NCBI RefSeq assembly: GCF_019704135.1
Contig: NZ_AP024355.1
Coordinates: 4,347,034 to 4,411,033, forward strand
Source of the DNA: Desulfuromonas versatilis
GTDB lineage: Bacteria; Desulfobacterota; Desulfuromonadia; Desulfuromonadales; NIT-T3
Direction: 5' to 3'
Length of the DNA: 64,000 nucleotides
Shown here one piece after another: positions 8,069-16,979 of this stretch. The translations under genes were made by a program, and so were the position numbers. Under the pieces are notes generated by a model that saw nothing but the letters and a program-made list of their open reading frames with translations, searched no databases and was not told the DNA's origin. How positions within the stretch are numbered: position 1 is the first letter of the stretch; each line of letters starts with the position of its first letter.

Positions 8069-10303
8069 CTAAAACCGTCCGTACTTCTTGCGCAGCCGCT
8101 GCCGCACCACCTCGGCCACCGTGTTGAGCACGAAGGTGAGCAGAAACAGGATCACCGCCGAGAAGAACAGCAGCCGGTAGAGGGTTTCGCCCACCGGGGC
8201 TTCGGGGATTTCCACCGCGATGTTGGAGGAGAGCGGGCGCATGCCGTTGAAGATGCTCCAGTCCATGATCGGCGTGTTGCCCGTGGCCATCAGCACGATC
8301 ATGGTTTCACCCACGGCGCGGCCGAAGCCGATCATGATCCCGGCGAAGATCCCCGGGCTCGCCGAGGGGAGCATCACCCGCCAGACGGTCTGCCAGCGGC
8401 TCGCCCCCAGGGCCAGCGAGGCCGCCCGCAGGCTCGGCGGCACGTTGGACAACGAGTCCTCGGCGATGGTGAAGATGATCGGGATCACCGCGAAGCCCAG
8501 GGCGAAGGCGATGACGATGTTGTTGCGCGGATCGTAGCGGGTGCCCATCTCGTTGAACAGCCAGAGCTTGAAGTCGCCGCCGAACAGCAGGTTTTCGAAC
8601 AGCGGGCCGAGCACGAAAGCGGCGGCCAGCGCCAGCAGCAGCACCGGGATGACGGCGAGAAATTCATAGCCCCGCTCGACCTTGCGCAGCGGTTCGTAGC
8701 GGCGCAGCCCCTGCCAGAGCAGGATGGCCAGCACGAAGGCGGTCGGTACGAAGATCAGGCTCAGGAACAGCGAGGTCAGCGACCTCTCCAGCAGCGGCGC
8801 GAACCACAGCGCCGCCAGAAAGCCGATGACCACCGAGGGGATCGCCGCCATCACCTCCACCGCCGGCTTGACCCACTGGCGGAAGCGGCTGCTGCCGAAC
8901 TGGCTGGTGTAGATGGCGCCGAGCAGGGCCAGGGGGATGGCGAAGACCATGGCGTAGAAGGTCCCCTTGAGGGTGCCGAAGATCAGCGGGGTGAGGCTGA
9001 GCTTGGGTTCGAAATCATCGCTCGCCGAGGATGACTGCCAGGCGTAGGCCGGCTCGTCGTAGCTTTCGTACCAGACCTTGCCGAAGAGGGTCTGCACGCT
9101 GATTTCCGGGTGGGGATTGTCGATTTTCCAGAGCAGGGACTGGCCCTGGGCGTCGAAAGCGGCGATGGCGTTGCCGCGGATGGCCAGGTCCACATGGCGC
9201 ACCGGCGCGAGGCTGTCGAGGGTCAGCAGGTGACGCTCGCTGGTCATGTGGTCGAGATGAATGACCCCGTCGCTGTCGAGACTCAGGACCGACTTGTCCC
9301 GCTGGGAGGGGAGCAGGGAGACGATGGGACTGCCGTGGCTGGTGAGCTGGTGGATCAGCTGCAGGTGCTTCACGGCGGGGTTCTCCGGGTGACGCACCGG
9401 GAACCAGGTGGTGACCTCCCCCTTGCTGTCGCCCACCGCCAGGGAGATGTCCCCCAGCACCAGGGTCAGCGCGGTGATCCGCCGGCCGTCGTCGAAGGCC
9501 TGGATCTTCTCGAGCAGCTCGGGGCTGCCCGCCTCACTCAGGTCCCAGCGCAGCAGGGCGCCGCTGGCGGTACCGGCGTAGAGGTTTTTACCGGCATGGT
9601 CGAGGGCCAGGCAGAGAACCTCCGCCTCGGCCGCCTCGGGCAGCTCGAAGGTGCTGAGTTCCTCGGACTGGTTGCCGAAGATGTCCGACTCGATGCGCCG
9701 CTGGGTGACTTCGAGCCGCCCGTCGGCAAACAGGTCGATCCGCGTCTGCCCTTCGCCGTCGTGGGCCACCCGCGCCAGGCTGCTGGCCGGCACTCCGGTG
9801 GCGGGGGGCGCAAAAACCGCAGTGCGCTCCACCTCGCGACGGAAGCTGCGGTTGCCCTGCGCATCGAACAGCGGCGCCAGGGTCACCTTCTCCACGCTCA
9901 GGCTGCCGTCACTCCAGAGCACCCCGAAACTCAGCCCCCCCTGGTTGCGGACCATGGTCGGATGCGCATCGGCCGCACCCGGCGGGGTCACCGCGATCTC
10001 TTCGACCAGGCTCCCCTCGGTGGATTCGAAGAAGCGAAAGACCCCCTGGCGGTCGAACAGGAAGGTGGTCTCGAGATACTCATCCACTCCGGTGGCCAGG
10101 ACATTCTCCCGGTCCACCCCGGTTTGCGGGCTGAACTTGGCGTAGACCTGCGCCTTGGGCGCCTGGAACAGGGGCAGAGCGACCTCCCCGATCAGCACCA
10201 GGATGAAAATGACGCTGAAGATGATCGCCAGGCCGCCGAGGGTGATGATCCAGCGGGCGATCCGGTCGCGCAGCTTGACTCGTCTGAGAACTTTCTGGTC
10301 CAT
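8069..10303 (-). CDS. pstC: Phosphate ABC transporter permease PstC with large periplasmic insertion
   Basis: The 744-aa protein is more than twice the size of E. coli PstC (319 aa). One membrane helix (about 20-42) is followed by about 410 residues predicted to lie in the periplasm. This insert has repeated beta-rich units with WD40-like features (for example VLCLALDHAGKNLYAGTASG and RITALTLVLGDISLAVGD), suggesting a beta-propeller. The permease core (about 455-740) contains the coupling loop RAASLALGASRWQTVWRVML and the C-terminal helices. The insert could interact with PstS or the cell envelope; that is inference. Confidence 0.93.
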   Translation of the reverse strand: MDQKVLRRVKLRDRIARWIITLGGLAIIFSVIFILVLIGEVALPLFQAPKAQVYAKFSPQTGVDRENVLATGVDEYLETTFLFDRQGVFRFFESTEGSLVEEIAVTPPGAADAHPTMVRNQGGLSFGVLWSDGSLSVEKVTLAPLFDAQGNRSFRREVERTAVFAPPATGVPASSLARVAHDGEGQTRIDLFADGRLEVTQRRIESDIFGNQSEELSTFELPEAAEAEVLCLALDHAGKNLYAGTASGALLRWDLSEAGSPELLEKIQAFDDGRRITALTLVLGDISLAVGDSKGEVTTWFPVRHPENPAVKHLQLIHQLTSHGSPIVSLLPSQRDKSVLSLDSDGVIHLDHMTSERHLLTLDSLAPVRHVDLAIRGNAIAAFDAQGQSLLWKIDNPHPEISVQTLFGKVWYESYDEPAYAWQSSSASDDFEPKLSLTPLIFGTLKGTFYAMVFAIPLALLGAIYTSQFGSSRFRQWVKPAVEVMAAIPSVVIGFLAALWFAPLLERSLTSLFLSLIFVPTAFVLAILLWQGLRRYEPLRKVERGYEFLAVIPVLLLALAAAFVLGPLFENLLFGGDFKLWLFNEMGTRYDPRNNIVIAFALGFAVIPIIFTIAEDSLSNVPPSLRAASLALGASRWQTVWRVMLPSASPGIFAGIMIGFGRAVGETMIVLMATGNTPIMDWSIFNGMRPLSSNIAVEIPEAPVGETLYRLLFFSAVILFLLTFVLNTVAEVVRQRLRKKYGRF

Positions 10304-10345
10304 GCAATTAATTCCGCCTTAGGCTTTATTACACACAACAAGGCT

Positions 10346-10373
10346 CTGCCCGCTGGATCACTCCAGCGGGCAG
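10346..10373 (-). other. Intercistronic hairpin between pstS and pstC
   Basis: A perfect 12-bp stem (CTGCCCGCTGGA and its complement) with a 4-base loop lies in the 126-bp gap after pstS. It has no adjacent T-run. Hairpins at this place commonly protect the upstream mRNA and allow more binding protein than permease to be made. Confidence 0.7.
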
Positions 10374-10429
10374 AACCCGGTCGACTCGGCTAGGCTCCAT
10401 CCTCCTCGGGGAGGCGAGGCGCCGCTTGC

Positions 10430-11431
10430 TTACTTGACGCTGGCCAGCTGCTTTTCGGCGATTTTGGCCGGCAGCGGCAGGTAGCCGTCCTTGACCACGA
10501 TCTCCTGGCCTTCCTTGGAGAGGACGTACTTGAGGAACTCCTCGACCATCTTGGGCAGCGGCTCGTTGGGCTTCTTGGCCACGTAGAGGAAGAGCATCCG
10601 GCCCAGGGGGTACTTGCCCTCGAGAACGCTCTCGTAGGTCGGCTCGTAGGCCTGCTCGCCATCTTTCTTGGAGAGGGCGATGGCCTTGACCCCGGAGGTC
10701 TTGTAGCCGATGCCCGAGTAGCCGATGCCGGCCTTGTCCTCGGTCACCGAGAGCACTACCGAGGCGGAGCCGGGCTGCTCCTTGACGATGTCTTTGTAGT
10801 CGCCCTTGGACAGAGCGTGCTCCTTGAAGAAGCCGTAGGTCCCCGAGGCGCTGTTGCGGCCATAGAGGCTGATCGGCTTGCCGGCCCACTCCCCGTTCAG
10901 GCCGACCTGGCCCCAGGTGACGATGTCTTCGACGGCGCCGCCCTTGCGGGTCTTGGAGAAGATGGCGTCGACCTGGGTCAGGGAGAGGGACTCGATGGGG
11001 TTGTCCTTGTTGACGAACACCGCCAGCGAGTCGAGAGCCACGCCGATGGCGGTGGGCTTGAAGCCGTACTTCTTCTCGAAGGCCTCGATCTCGCTCTGTT
11101 TCATGGGGCGGGACATGGGACCGATCTGGGCGGTTCCCTCGATCAGCGCGGGGGGAGCGGTGCTCGAGCCCTTGCCTTCGATCTGGATGTTGACGTTGGG
11201 GTAGGCCTTGCGGAAGCCCTCGGCCCAGAAGGTCATCAGGTTGTTCAGGGTGTCGGAACCGATGCTGTTGAGGTTGCCGGCCACGCCCTGGGTCTTGGCG
11301 TACCCGGGCAGGCCCTTGTCGACCTCGATCGGGGAGGCGCCGGCGCCGGGGACGGCAACGGCCGTGACCAGGGCCGCAAAAGAGGCGGCGGCCGCCATCC
11401 GTTTCACCATCTGGAAAATCTTGCTGGACAT
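10430..11431 (-). CDS. pstS: Phosphate-binding periplasmic protein PstS
   Basis: The 333-aa protein starts at the ATG after AAAGGAGATAAGCAG. An earlier in-frame ATG lacks a ribosome site. A signal peptide (about 1-33, ending VPGAGA) precedes the mature domain. Phosphate-ligand segments are visible: [24 protein letters not shown] and [12 protein letters not shown]. It captures phosphate in the periplasm for PstCAB. Two clusters of PhoB-like direct repeats lie upstream (11534-11560 and 11640-11655), the strongest regulatory signal of the operon. Confidence 0.95.
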   Translation of the reverse strand: MSSKIFQMVKRMAAAASFAALVTAVAVPGAGASPIEVDKGLPGYAKTQGVAGNLNSIGSDTLNNLMTFWAEGFRKAYPNVNIQIEGKGSSTAPPALIEGTAQIGPMSRPMKQSEIEAFEKKYGFKPTAIGVALDSLAVFVNKDNPIESLSLTQVDAIFSKTRKGGAVEDIVTWGQVGLNGEWAGKPISLYGRNSASGTYGFFKEHALSKGDYKDIVKEQPGSASVVLSVTEDKAGIGYSGIGYKTSGVKAIALSKKDGEQAYEPTYESVLEGKYPLGRMLFLYVAKKPNEPLPKMVEEFLKYVLSKEGQEIVVKDGYLPLPAKIAEKQLASVK

Positions 11432-11533
11432 CTGCTTATCTCCTTTTTCTCCGGTTGGGCCGGGGCCCCGCGAAAATCGCCGCGGCCGCCCCGGGTGCTT
11501 GGCATTCAATGCAGCGGAGTATCTTCCGCAACT

Positions 11534-11560
11534 GTTAGCATCGCGTTAGCCAACCGTAAG
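11534..11560 (-). promoter_or_regulatory. Putative PhoB box of pstS (three repeats)
   Basis: On the + strand the words GTTAG, GTTAG and GTAAG begin at 11534, 11545 and 11556, an exact 11-bp period. On the coding strand they read CTTAC-N6-CTAAC-N6-CTAAC. A GATACT hexamer about 10 bp further along the coding strand (11523-11518) could be the -10 element. The 11-bp spacing is that of PhoB/PhoP-type direct-repeat operators. The assignment is by analogy. Confidence 0.75.
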
Positions 11561-11639
11561 AAGCTTATGAAATCATCGACTTGCTCGCGCCTGCGAACCG
11601 GGGACCGGCCGCTGGCGAACCGAATCCTAACCGGCGATT

Positions 11640-11655
11640 GTTAGGTTTGTGTTAG
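11640..11655 (-). promoter_or_regulatory. Second putative PhoB box of pstS (distal pair)
   Basis: GTTAG at 11640 and again at 11651 on the + strand (CTAAC-N6-CTAAC on the coding strand) form a second pair about 80 bp upstream of the first. Two boxes fit a strongly induced pstS promoter. Confidence 0.65.
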
Positions 11656-11760
11656 CGCCCGGCCTCGGGGCCATTAAAAACCCCTGTCCTTCGCGGCGAA
11701 GGTGGATTTCTGGACTCAAAATGATATCCTTTAAATAAAGATTTTCCAAGGAGGGATTTC

Positions 11761-11928
11761 ATGAAATGTACCCAGGCCAGGGCCAGGGGGTTGTGCCTGA
11801 TGGAGCGGGAAGATGATTGCCCCGACTACCCGTGCGTCTATCTGCAGTGGGCGGCCATCAATCGTGCCGTCGTCAACCAGCGCCGCAGCCCCGGGGCGCC
11901 GGGGGAAAGCCACCCGCCAAAAGGCTGA
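11761..11928 (+). CDS. Small Cys-rich hypothetical protein (55 aa)
   Basis: An AAGGAGGGATTTC site precedes the ATG. The product has five cysteines: KCTQ, GLCLM, DDCPDYPC and none beyond. The spacing C-x9-C-x8-C-x4-C suggests a small metal or Fe-S binding site. The rest is a short basic/proline tail. I do not recognise the family. It lies between the divergent pstS promoter and the regulator/polyferredoxin fusion gene, and could be transcribed from the pstS intergenic region. Confidence 0.6.
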   Translation: MKCTQARARGLCLMEREDDCPDYPCVYLQWAAINRAVVNQRRSPGAPGESHPPKG

Positions 11929-12216
11929 GCGCCCCTTCCCGTCCGATTCCCCCCAACCACCGATTGTCTCCCCGCGAAGTTTCCAAATTCCGCAAATCTG
12001 CGCATTTTGACCCATTCCTCCGGGCGTTTCGACACTCGCCCCCGCCCCGGCCAGGTTAATCCCCGACTTTGTCCCGCCCGGCGGCGGCTGGGCACCTATC
12101 TTGCGTCAGGCTTTCAGGGTGGTGACTGAACCACGACAATGCCGCACCGGCTCGGCCCCGCCCCGGGGTGGGGCAACCGCGTTGCGCAACGGATAACCCC
12201 GGAGACTGTCCCGACC

Positions 12217-14772
12217 ATGGTCCCCATGGACTCTTTGCACCAGATCCGCCTGTTCGCCGGGCTTTCGCCCGAGGCCCTGGAGCTGCTCGCTCAACGCTTG
12301 AACCGGCGCTGCTTCGCCGCCGGGCAGACCATCCTGCGCCAGGGCGAGCCGACCCACGCCATCTACTTCATTCTCTCCGGCACGGTCCGGGTGGAACTCA
12401 CCGATCCCGGGGGGCTCCGCCACACCCTGGCGACCCTCGGCGCCGGCGAGATGTTCGGCGAGCGGGCCCTGCTAACCGGCGAGCTGCGCACCGCCGACGT
12501 GCGCAGTGAAACCCAACTCCAGGCCGCCGAATTGCCTGCAGAGGATTTCGCGGCCCTGCTCCCCCTGTGCCCCGAACTCTATGCCAACCTCTGCCGCCAG
12601 CTGGCCCGCCAGCTCGGGAACTGGGCCGTGCGCCACCACCAGGACGAACGGGAGAACCGGGAGATCCTCAGCAACCTGGTCGGCTGGCAGCTGCTGCCCG
12701 AGTTCGAGGCCTTTCCCGGCACTTCTCCCTGGGCGCAGCAGCTCAACCGTGACCTGGGGGAACTGGCCGAAAGCCCTTCGCACCTGCTGATTCTCGGAGA
12801 GATCGGCACCTGGAAGGACCTGGCGGCACGCCTGGTGCACTTTCACAGCGGCGAGGCGGGGCGGCCGGTTCTCTACCTCGACTGCGCCGACCCGCCGCCG
12901 GTACTGCGGGAGCAGGGGCGCGAACGCTCGGCCGCCAAACCCTCCCTGGAGCTGCAGATCGCCCAGGAGTCGGCCCTCTTCGGCCACCAGCCCGACAGCG
13001 CGATCTACGCCCGCGGCACCCGCCGCGGCTATCTCGAGCTGGCCGACGGCGGAGACCTGATCCTGAGAAACGTCGGCCACCTGGCCCCCGGGGTGCAGAA
13101 ACTGCTGCTCGCCTACCTCGCTACGGGCAGCTTCACCCGCCGTGGCGAGACCACCGCCCGGCACAGCCGGGTGCGCATGCTCGCCACCAGCGACGAGGAT
13201 CTGCCGACCCTGGCCGGGCTGGGGCATTTCGACCCCGAACTCTGCGCCCGGCTGGCCGAGACGACGGTGCGGCTCAAGCCGCTCAGGGAGCGCAAGAAGG
13301 ACATCCCGGTCATCGCCCGGCAGCTGCTCGGGCCCCTCAACAAAAAGCACCACAAGCAGATCGGCCGCATCTCCCAGGACGCCCTCAACCTGCTGGTGGA
13401 CTACGACTGGCCGCTCAACGGCACGGAACTGCAGCAGGTCATGGACCGGGCGGTGGCGGTGTGCACCGGGCCGGAGATCCAGGCCGAACAGATCTTCCTG
13501 CAGGGGGTGGGGCGCACGGGGAGCGGCAAGCACAACCTGCTGCGCCTGCCCGCCGCCGACCGACTGGCCCGCAGCCCCCTGTTCCCTGGGTTGCTGCGCT
13601 ACCTCTCGGTGCCCACTTTCCTGCTGGCGCTCTGGCACTGCCTGGCCGGCCCCGCCCAGCCGAACCTGGCCAATCTGCTGGTGTGGAGCCTCTGGTGGCC
13701 GGTGCTGATCCTGTCGGTGGCGCTGGGGGCACGCAGCTGGTGCAGCTACTGCCCCGTCGAAGCGCTCAGCGAATCCCTCAGCGGCTGGCGCCGCCGCTAT
13801 TGGGACCCGCCCCGCTGGCTGCGGCGCTCCGGCGGCTGGCTGGCGATGGCCGGGTTCATCGCCGTTCTGCTCGCCGAGCAGGCCACGCAGATGTTCCACC
13901 AGGCACGGGCCACCGGATTGCTGCTGGCGGCCCTGCTGGCCGGCACCGTGCTGACCCACCAACTGTTCGGCCCGCGGGTCTGGTGCAAATACCTCTGCCC
14001 GCTGGGCAGGATGATCGCCTCCTTCGCGCGCATCTCCCTGGTCGAGATGCACAGCAACGGCAATGTCTGCACCAACCGGTGCAAGATCAGCGACTGCATC
14101 AAGGAGAAGAAATGCCCGATGGGGCTTCACCCCACCGCGGTCAACAGCAGCGATGACTGCATCCTCTGCTTCTCCTGCGTCAAGAACTGCCCCCACCACG
14201 CGGTGCGCCTCGACCTGCGCGACCCGGCCCTGGGAGTGCTGCAGGGAACCAGACGCACCCTGCCCGGTGCGGCCTTCGCCGCCACCCTGGTCGGCCTGGT
14301 CCTGGCCTCCCGGCTCGCCGGACCCTCCGGCGGAGGTCCCTGGGGTTGGCATCAGGCGCTGGGGTTTCTCGGCATCACCCTGGGGTTCGTCGCGGCGGTC
14401 TTTCTGGCCTCCTCCGGCACCCGGGCCCGCCGCTGGCAGGCCGGCTTCGCCATCCTCGGCTACGCCTACCTGCCGCTGGCCCTGACCGGCATGTTCAACC
14501 TCTATTTCCGCCACTTCGTCAGCCAGGGCCCGGAACTGCTGCGGCTGGCCGCCGACACCCTGGGGCTGGGCCCCTGGCTGCCGCGCGAGCTGCTGAGGCT
14601 GGAGCTGGGCACCCTGCAATACCTGCTCCCCCTGCTGACCCTGCTCGGTGCGGGGTTCTCCTTCCGGCTGCTGGGGCAGCTCGCCCACAGCTATGCCCTC
14701 GGGCGCATCAGCATCCGCCTGCACCAGGTGCTGATGGCCCTCACCGCGGTTGCTTTCCTGGTGCTGCTGTGA
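12217..14772 (+). CDS. Cyclic-nucleotide-binding domain / degenerate sigma54-type AAA domain / membrane polyferredoxin fusion
   Basis: The 851-codon frame joins three modules. Residues about 5-120 are a CRP-type cyclic-nucleotide-binding domain (LRQGEPTHAIYFILSGTVRV). Residues about 130-400 resemble a sigma54 activator ATPase, but Walker A is GEIGTWKDL instead of GETGTGKE. The GAFTGA loop is absent, and the Walker B stretch reads LILRNV instead of LFLDE, so ATP hydrolysis is unlikely. From about 440 on come membrane helices with NapH/NosR-like cysteine motifs: C509SYCPVE, C590KYLCPLG, a Cys cluster near 618-636, and C648-x2-C-x2-C-x3-CP. This looks like a redox-linked membrane sensor or electron-transfer protein. 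The start at ATG 12217 is chosen for the GGAG 12 bp before it. Confidence 0.85.
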   Translation: MVPMDSLHQIRLFAGLSPEALELLAQRLNRRCFAAGQTILRQGEPTHAIYFILSGTVRVELTDPGGLRHTLATLGAGEMFGERALLTGELRTADVRSETQLQAAELPAEDFAALLPLCPELYANLCRQLARQLGNWAVRHHQDERENREILSNLVGWQLLPEFEAFPGTSPWAQQLNRDLGELAESPSHLLILGEIGTWKDLAARLVHFHSGEAGRPVLYLDCADPPPVLREQGRERSAAKPSLELQIAQESALFGHQPDSAIYARGTRRGYLELADGGDLILRNVGHLAPGVQKLLLAYLATGSFTRRGETTARHSRVRMLATSDEDLPTLAGLGHFDPELCARLAETTVRLKPLRERKKDIPVIARQLLGPLNKKHHKQIGRISQDALNLLVDYDWPLNGTELQQVMDRAVAVCTGPEIQAEQIFLQGVGRTGSGKHNLLRLPAADRLARSPLFPGLLRYLSVPTFLLALWHCLAGPAQPNLANLLVWSLWWPVLILSVALGARSWCSYCPVEALSESLSGWRRRYWDPPRWLRRSGGWLAMAGFIAVLLAEQATQMFHQARATGLLLAALLAGTVLTHQLFGPRVWCKYLCPLGRMIASFARISLVEMHSNGNVCTNRCKISDCIKEKKCPMGLHPTAVNSSDDCILCFSCVKNCPHHAVRLDLRDPALGVLQGTRRTLPGAAFAATLVGLVLASRLAGPSGGGPWGWHQALGFLGITLGFVAAVFLASSGTRARRWQAGFAILGYAYLPLALTGMFNLYFRHFVSQGPELLRLAADTLGLGPWLPRELLRLELGTLQYLLPLLTLLGAGFSFRLLGQLAHSYALGRISIRLHQVLMALTAVAFLVLL

Positions 14773-14861
14773 TTTGTCGAAAAGATCTCTGCTGATAAAC
14801 AAGGGGCCGAGAGACGGTGGGGTTTCCAGGAGCCTGCGGCAAATCCGGCCCGTTCAGTCCG

Positions 14862-15029
14862 ACTAGTGTACTGTTTGGTTAATCGTGTCAGTTAATTCCG
14901 AGTCATTTTGATCGCTGTCAAGGCGCTGCCGACACAGATCTAGCCGTGCGCTAAATCAAGGAGGCACAACGCAGACAGCGGTCAAAAGGGCCGGAATTAA
15001 AGGACAGGATTGGCCGCACAGTCCACTAG
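14862..15029. mobile_element. MITE-like imperfect palindrome (about 168 bp)
   Basis: Two arms of about 57 bp are inverted copies of one another with roughly 75 percent identity. Each starts CTAGTG(T/G)ACTGT and later shares TTAATTCCG and GCTGTC. Both outer ends carry a TA within CTAG, as expected for IS630/Tc1-type insertion into TA. It has no coding capacity. The right end overlaps the TAG stop codon of the adjacent permease gene (15026-15028), so the element provides that stop. Confidence 0.7.
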
Positions 15030-15925
15030 AGCGACCCGCTCCAGCGGCGCTGCATGCGCAGCTCGAAGCGACGCACCGCCAGGGAGCAGGCGAAGGTGAG
15101 AGCAAAATAGAGCAGGGTGACGGTGATCCAGATTTCCAGGGTGAGGTAGGTCGAGGCCATCAGCTCCATCCCCTGGAAGGTCAACTCCTGGATGGAGATC
15201 ACCGAGACGATGGCCGAGTCCTTGATGGTGGAGATGAACTGCCCGGCCAGCGCCGGCAGGATACGCGGCAGCGCCTGGGGCAGGATGACGTGACGCAGCT
15301 GCTGGCGGCGGCTCAGGCCCAGGGCCGCGGCCCCCTCCCACTGCCCCCGCTCCAGCGACTGGATGCCGGCGCGGACGATCTCGGCGATATAGGCCCCCTC
15401 GAAAATGGCCAGGGTGACCAGCGCCGAGAGGAATTCGGGGAGCAGCGCCGGCGGCGCGAAGAAGAACCCCAGCCAGGCCTCGGCCGCCGGCGAGAGGGAG
15501 TGGACCAGGGAATCCACCCCCAGCAGGGGCATCAGCTGGCCGCTGACGAAATAATAGAAGATAAAGATCAGCACCAGCGGCGGCAGATTGCGGGCCATCC
15601 CGACGTAGCTCTGCCCGACCAGACGCTTGAACAGGCTGGGGCTGACCCGGGAAAGCCCTATCAGGGTGCCGAACAGGGTCGCCAGCAGGGTGCTCCAGAG
15701 GCTGAGGCGAACCGTGGTCAGCAGCCCCTCGACCAGCAGGTTGGCGACCCAGCGCTCCTGCTGAGGGTCGTAGCGAAACAGAAACTGGGGGATCGCCCCC
15801 CAGTCCCAGCGGTAGCTGAAGTCGCTGCCGGCGCGCACCGCCAGCCAGAGCAGGCTCGCCAGCAGGAGCAGCAGCACCAGGTCGAAAAGGCTCGGACGCC
15901 TTCGGTCAGTGGGGGGGAATTCCAT
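15026..15925 (-). CDS. Polar amino acid ABC transporter permease
   Basis: The 299-aa HisM/GltK-type permease begins with one helix (SLFDLVLLLLLASLLWLAVRA), then a periplasmic stretch, then the five-helix core. The coupling loop is EGAAALGLSRRQQLRHVILP near residue 200. It follows the binding-protein gene by 6 bp. Its stop codon lies in the end of the palindromic element at 14862-15029, so its last residues may differ from the ancestral protein. No ATPase gene follows, although these operons usually carry one. Confidence 0.9.
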   Translation of the reverse strand: MEFPPTDRRRPSLFDLVLLLLLASLLWLAVRAGSDFSYRWDWGAIPQFLFRYDPQQERWVANLLVEGLLTTVRLSLWSTLLATLFGTLIGLSRVSPSLFKRLVGQSYVGMARNLPPLVLIFIFYYFVSGQLMPLLGVDSLVHSLSPAAEAWLGFFFAPPALLPEFLSALVTLAIFEGAYIAEIVRAGIQSLERGQWEGAAALGLSRRQQLRHVILPQALPRILPALAGQFISTIKDSAIVSVISIQELTFQGMELMASTYLTLEIWITVTLLYFALTFACSLAVRRFELRMQRRWSGSL

Positions 15926-15931
15926 CGGCGG

Positions 15932-16756
15932 CTACTTGACGCGGCTTTCCCACTGTTGGCTGCCGAACCAGTAGTCGCGCCGCTCCTGCAGCCACCCCTC
16001 GTCTTCCACCACGCGGATCCAGTTGTCGAAGAAGTTCAGGGTGTCCACGTCCCCCTTGCGCAGGGCAAAGCCGATCGGCTCGCGGGTGAAGGTGTCCGGC
16101 AACGGCAGAAACAGCCGGTCGGGGTGTTGCAGGGCCAGAAAGGTCGGCTTGGGCTTGGAGGTGACGAAGGCGTGGGCGCGGCCGTTGAGCAGTTCCTGGA
16201 CCGCCTGGGCTTCGTCATCGAACTGGCGCAGGGTCGCCCTGGGGAGGTACTTCTGCACCGCCTTCACCCCGGTGGTGCCGATGCGCGCCACCACCACCAC
16301 GTCCTCGCGGTTGAAATCCGCCAGGGCCGAGAAGCCCGCGGCGAGTTTTTTGCTGGCCACCAGCGACATCCCCGAATGATCGTAGGGGATGGTGAAATTG
16401 ACCTTGAGGTTGCGCTCGGGCAAAATCCCCATGCCGCCGATGATCACGTCGAACTTGCCGGTCAAGAGCGCCGGGATGATCCCCGACCACTTGGTGGGGA
16501 CGAACTCCACCTTGACCCCCAGGTCCTGGGCCAGGCGGCTCGCCACGTCGATCTCGAAGCCGATCAGCTCGCCGCTTTTGTCCTTCATCGCCCAGGGGAC
16601 GAAGGTCGACATGCCGACCCGCAGCACCCCGCGCTGCAGTACCTGCTCGAGGGTGCTCTGCTTCACCAGCTCCTGGCGCAGGTCGGCGGCCGCGGCGGGG
16701 AGCGTCAGGGCGACCAGCAGGGTCAGGCAGAGCAGAATGCGGGAAAAAGATCGCAT
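15932..16756 (-). CDS. Polar amino acid ABC transporter substrate-binding protein
   Basis: The 274-aa protein has a signal peptide (MRSFSRILLCLTLLVALTLPAAA) and a type-II periplasmic binding fold. The signature GFEIDVASRLAQDLGVKVEFV sits near residue 70, and the ligand motif GGMGILPERNLKVNFTIPY follows. AGGAGGC precedes the start. The family binds glutamate, glutamine, histidine, arginine or related compounds. The ligand cannot be told here. Position between two permease genes indicates a two-permease importer. Confidence 0.9.
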   Translation of the reverse strand: MRSFSRILLCLTLLVALTLPAAAADLRQELVKQSTLEQVLQRGVLRVGMSTFVPWAMKDKSGELIGFEIDVASRLAQDLGVKVEFVPTKWSGIIPALLTGKFDVIIGGMGILPERNLKVNFTIPYDHSGMSLVASKKLAAGFSALADFNREDVVVVARIGTTGVKAVQKYLPRATLRQFDDEAQAVQELLNGRAHAFVTSKPKPTFLALQHPDRLFLPLPDTFTREPIGFALRKGDVDTLNFFDNWIRVVEDEGWLQERRDYWFGSQQWESRVK

Positions 16757-16824
16757 GGGGCCTCCTTTTTCATGAAAAAAAGGAAATTACCAAACTGATA
16801 ATTTCGATAAAAACTTCCATTCAC

Positions 16825-16903
16825 CACGAAGCGCACGAAGGACACGAAGTAAAAACCCTTATTCTGGTGTTCTTCGTGCTCTTCGTGTCCTTCGTGGTGA
16901 ACA
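16825..16903. repeat. Inverted repeat of CACGAAGG-type units inside the transporter operon
   Basis: The left arm (TTCACCACGAAGCGCACGAA, starting about 16820) continues GGACACGAAG. It is mirrored at about 16870-16900 by CTTCGTGTCCTTCGTGGTGA. The units repeat with a 9-bp rhythm. It sits between two co-directional transporter genes and could form a long mRNA hairpin. Similar CACGAAGG words are known as dispersed intergenic repeats in many bacterial genomes; the function is unknown. Confidence 0.75.
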
Positions 16904-16979
16904 ACCAGCCTTTCCAATCAAACCTTCAGGCATAACAATACCAAGAAAAACCAAGGCTCGCTCTTTCAGGGCCTCCGCC

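Noticed and set aside
12472-14802. Long open frame (776 codons) antisense to the cNMP/polyferredoxin fusion gene
   Set aside because: It mirrors the codon structure of the real gene in GC-rich DNA, has no ribosome site and gives a low-complexity Gln/Gly/Ala protein.
14773-15025. GTTAA words at about 14877 and 14891 as a PhoB-type box
   Set aside because: Spacing is 13-14 bp and the words belong to the arm of the palindromic element.
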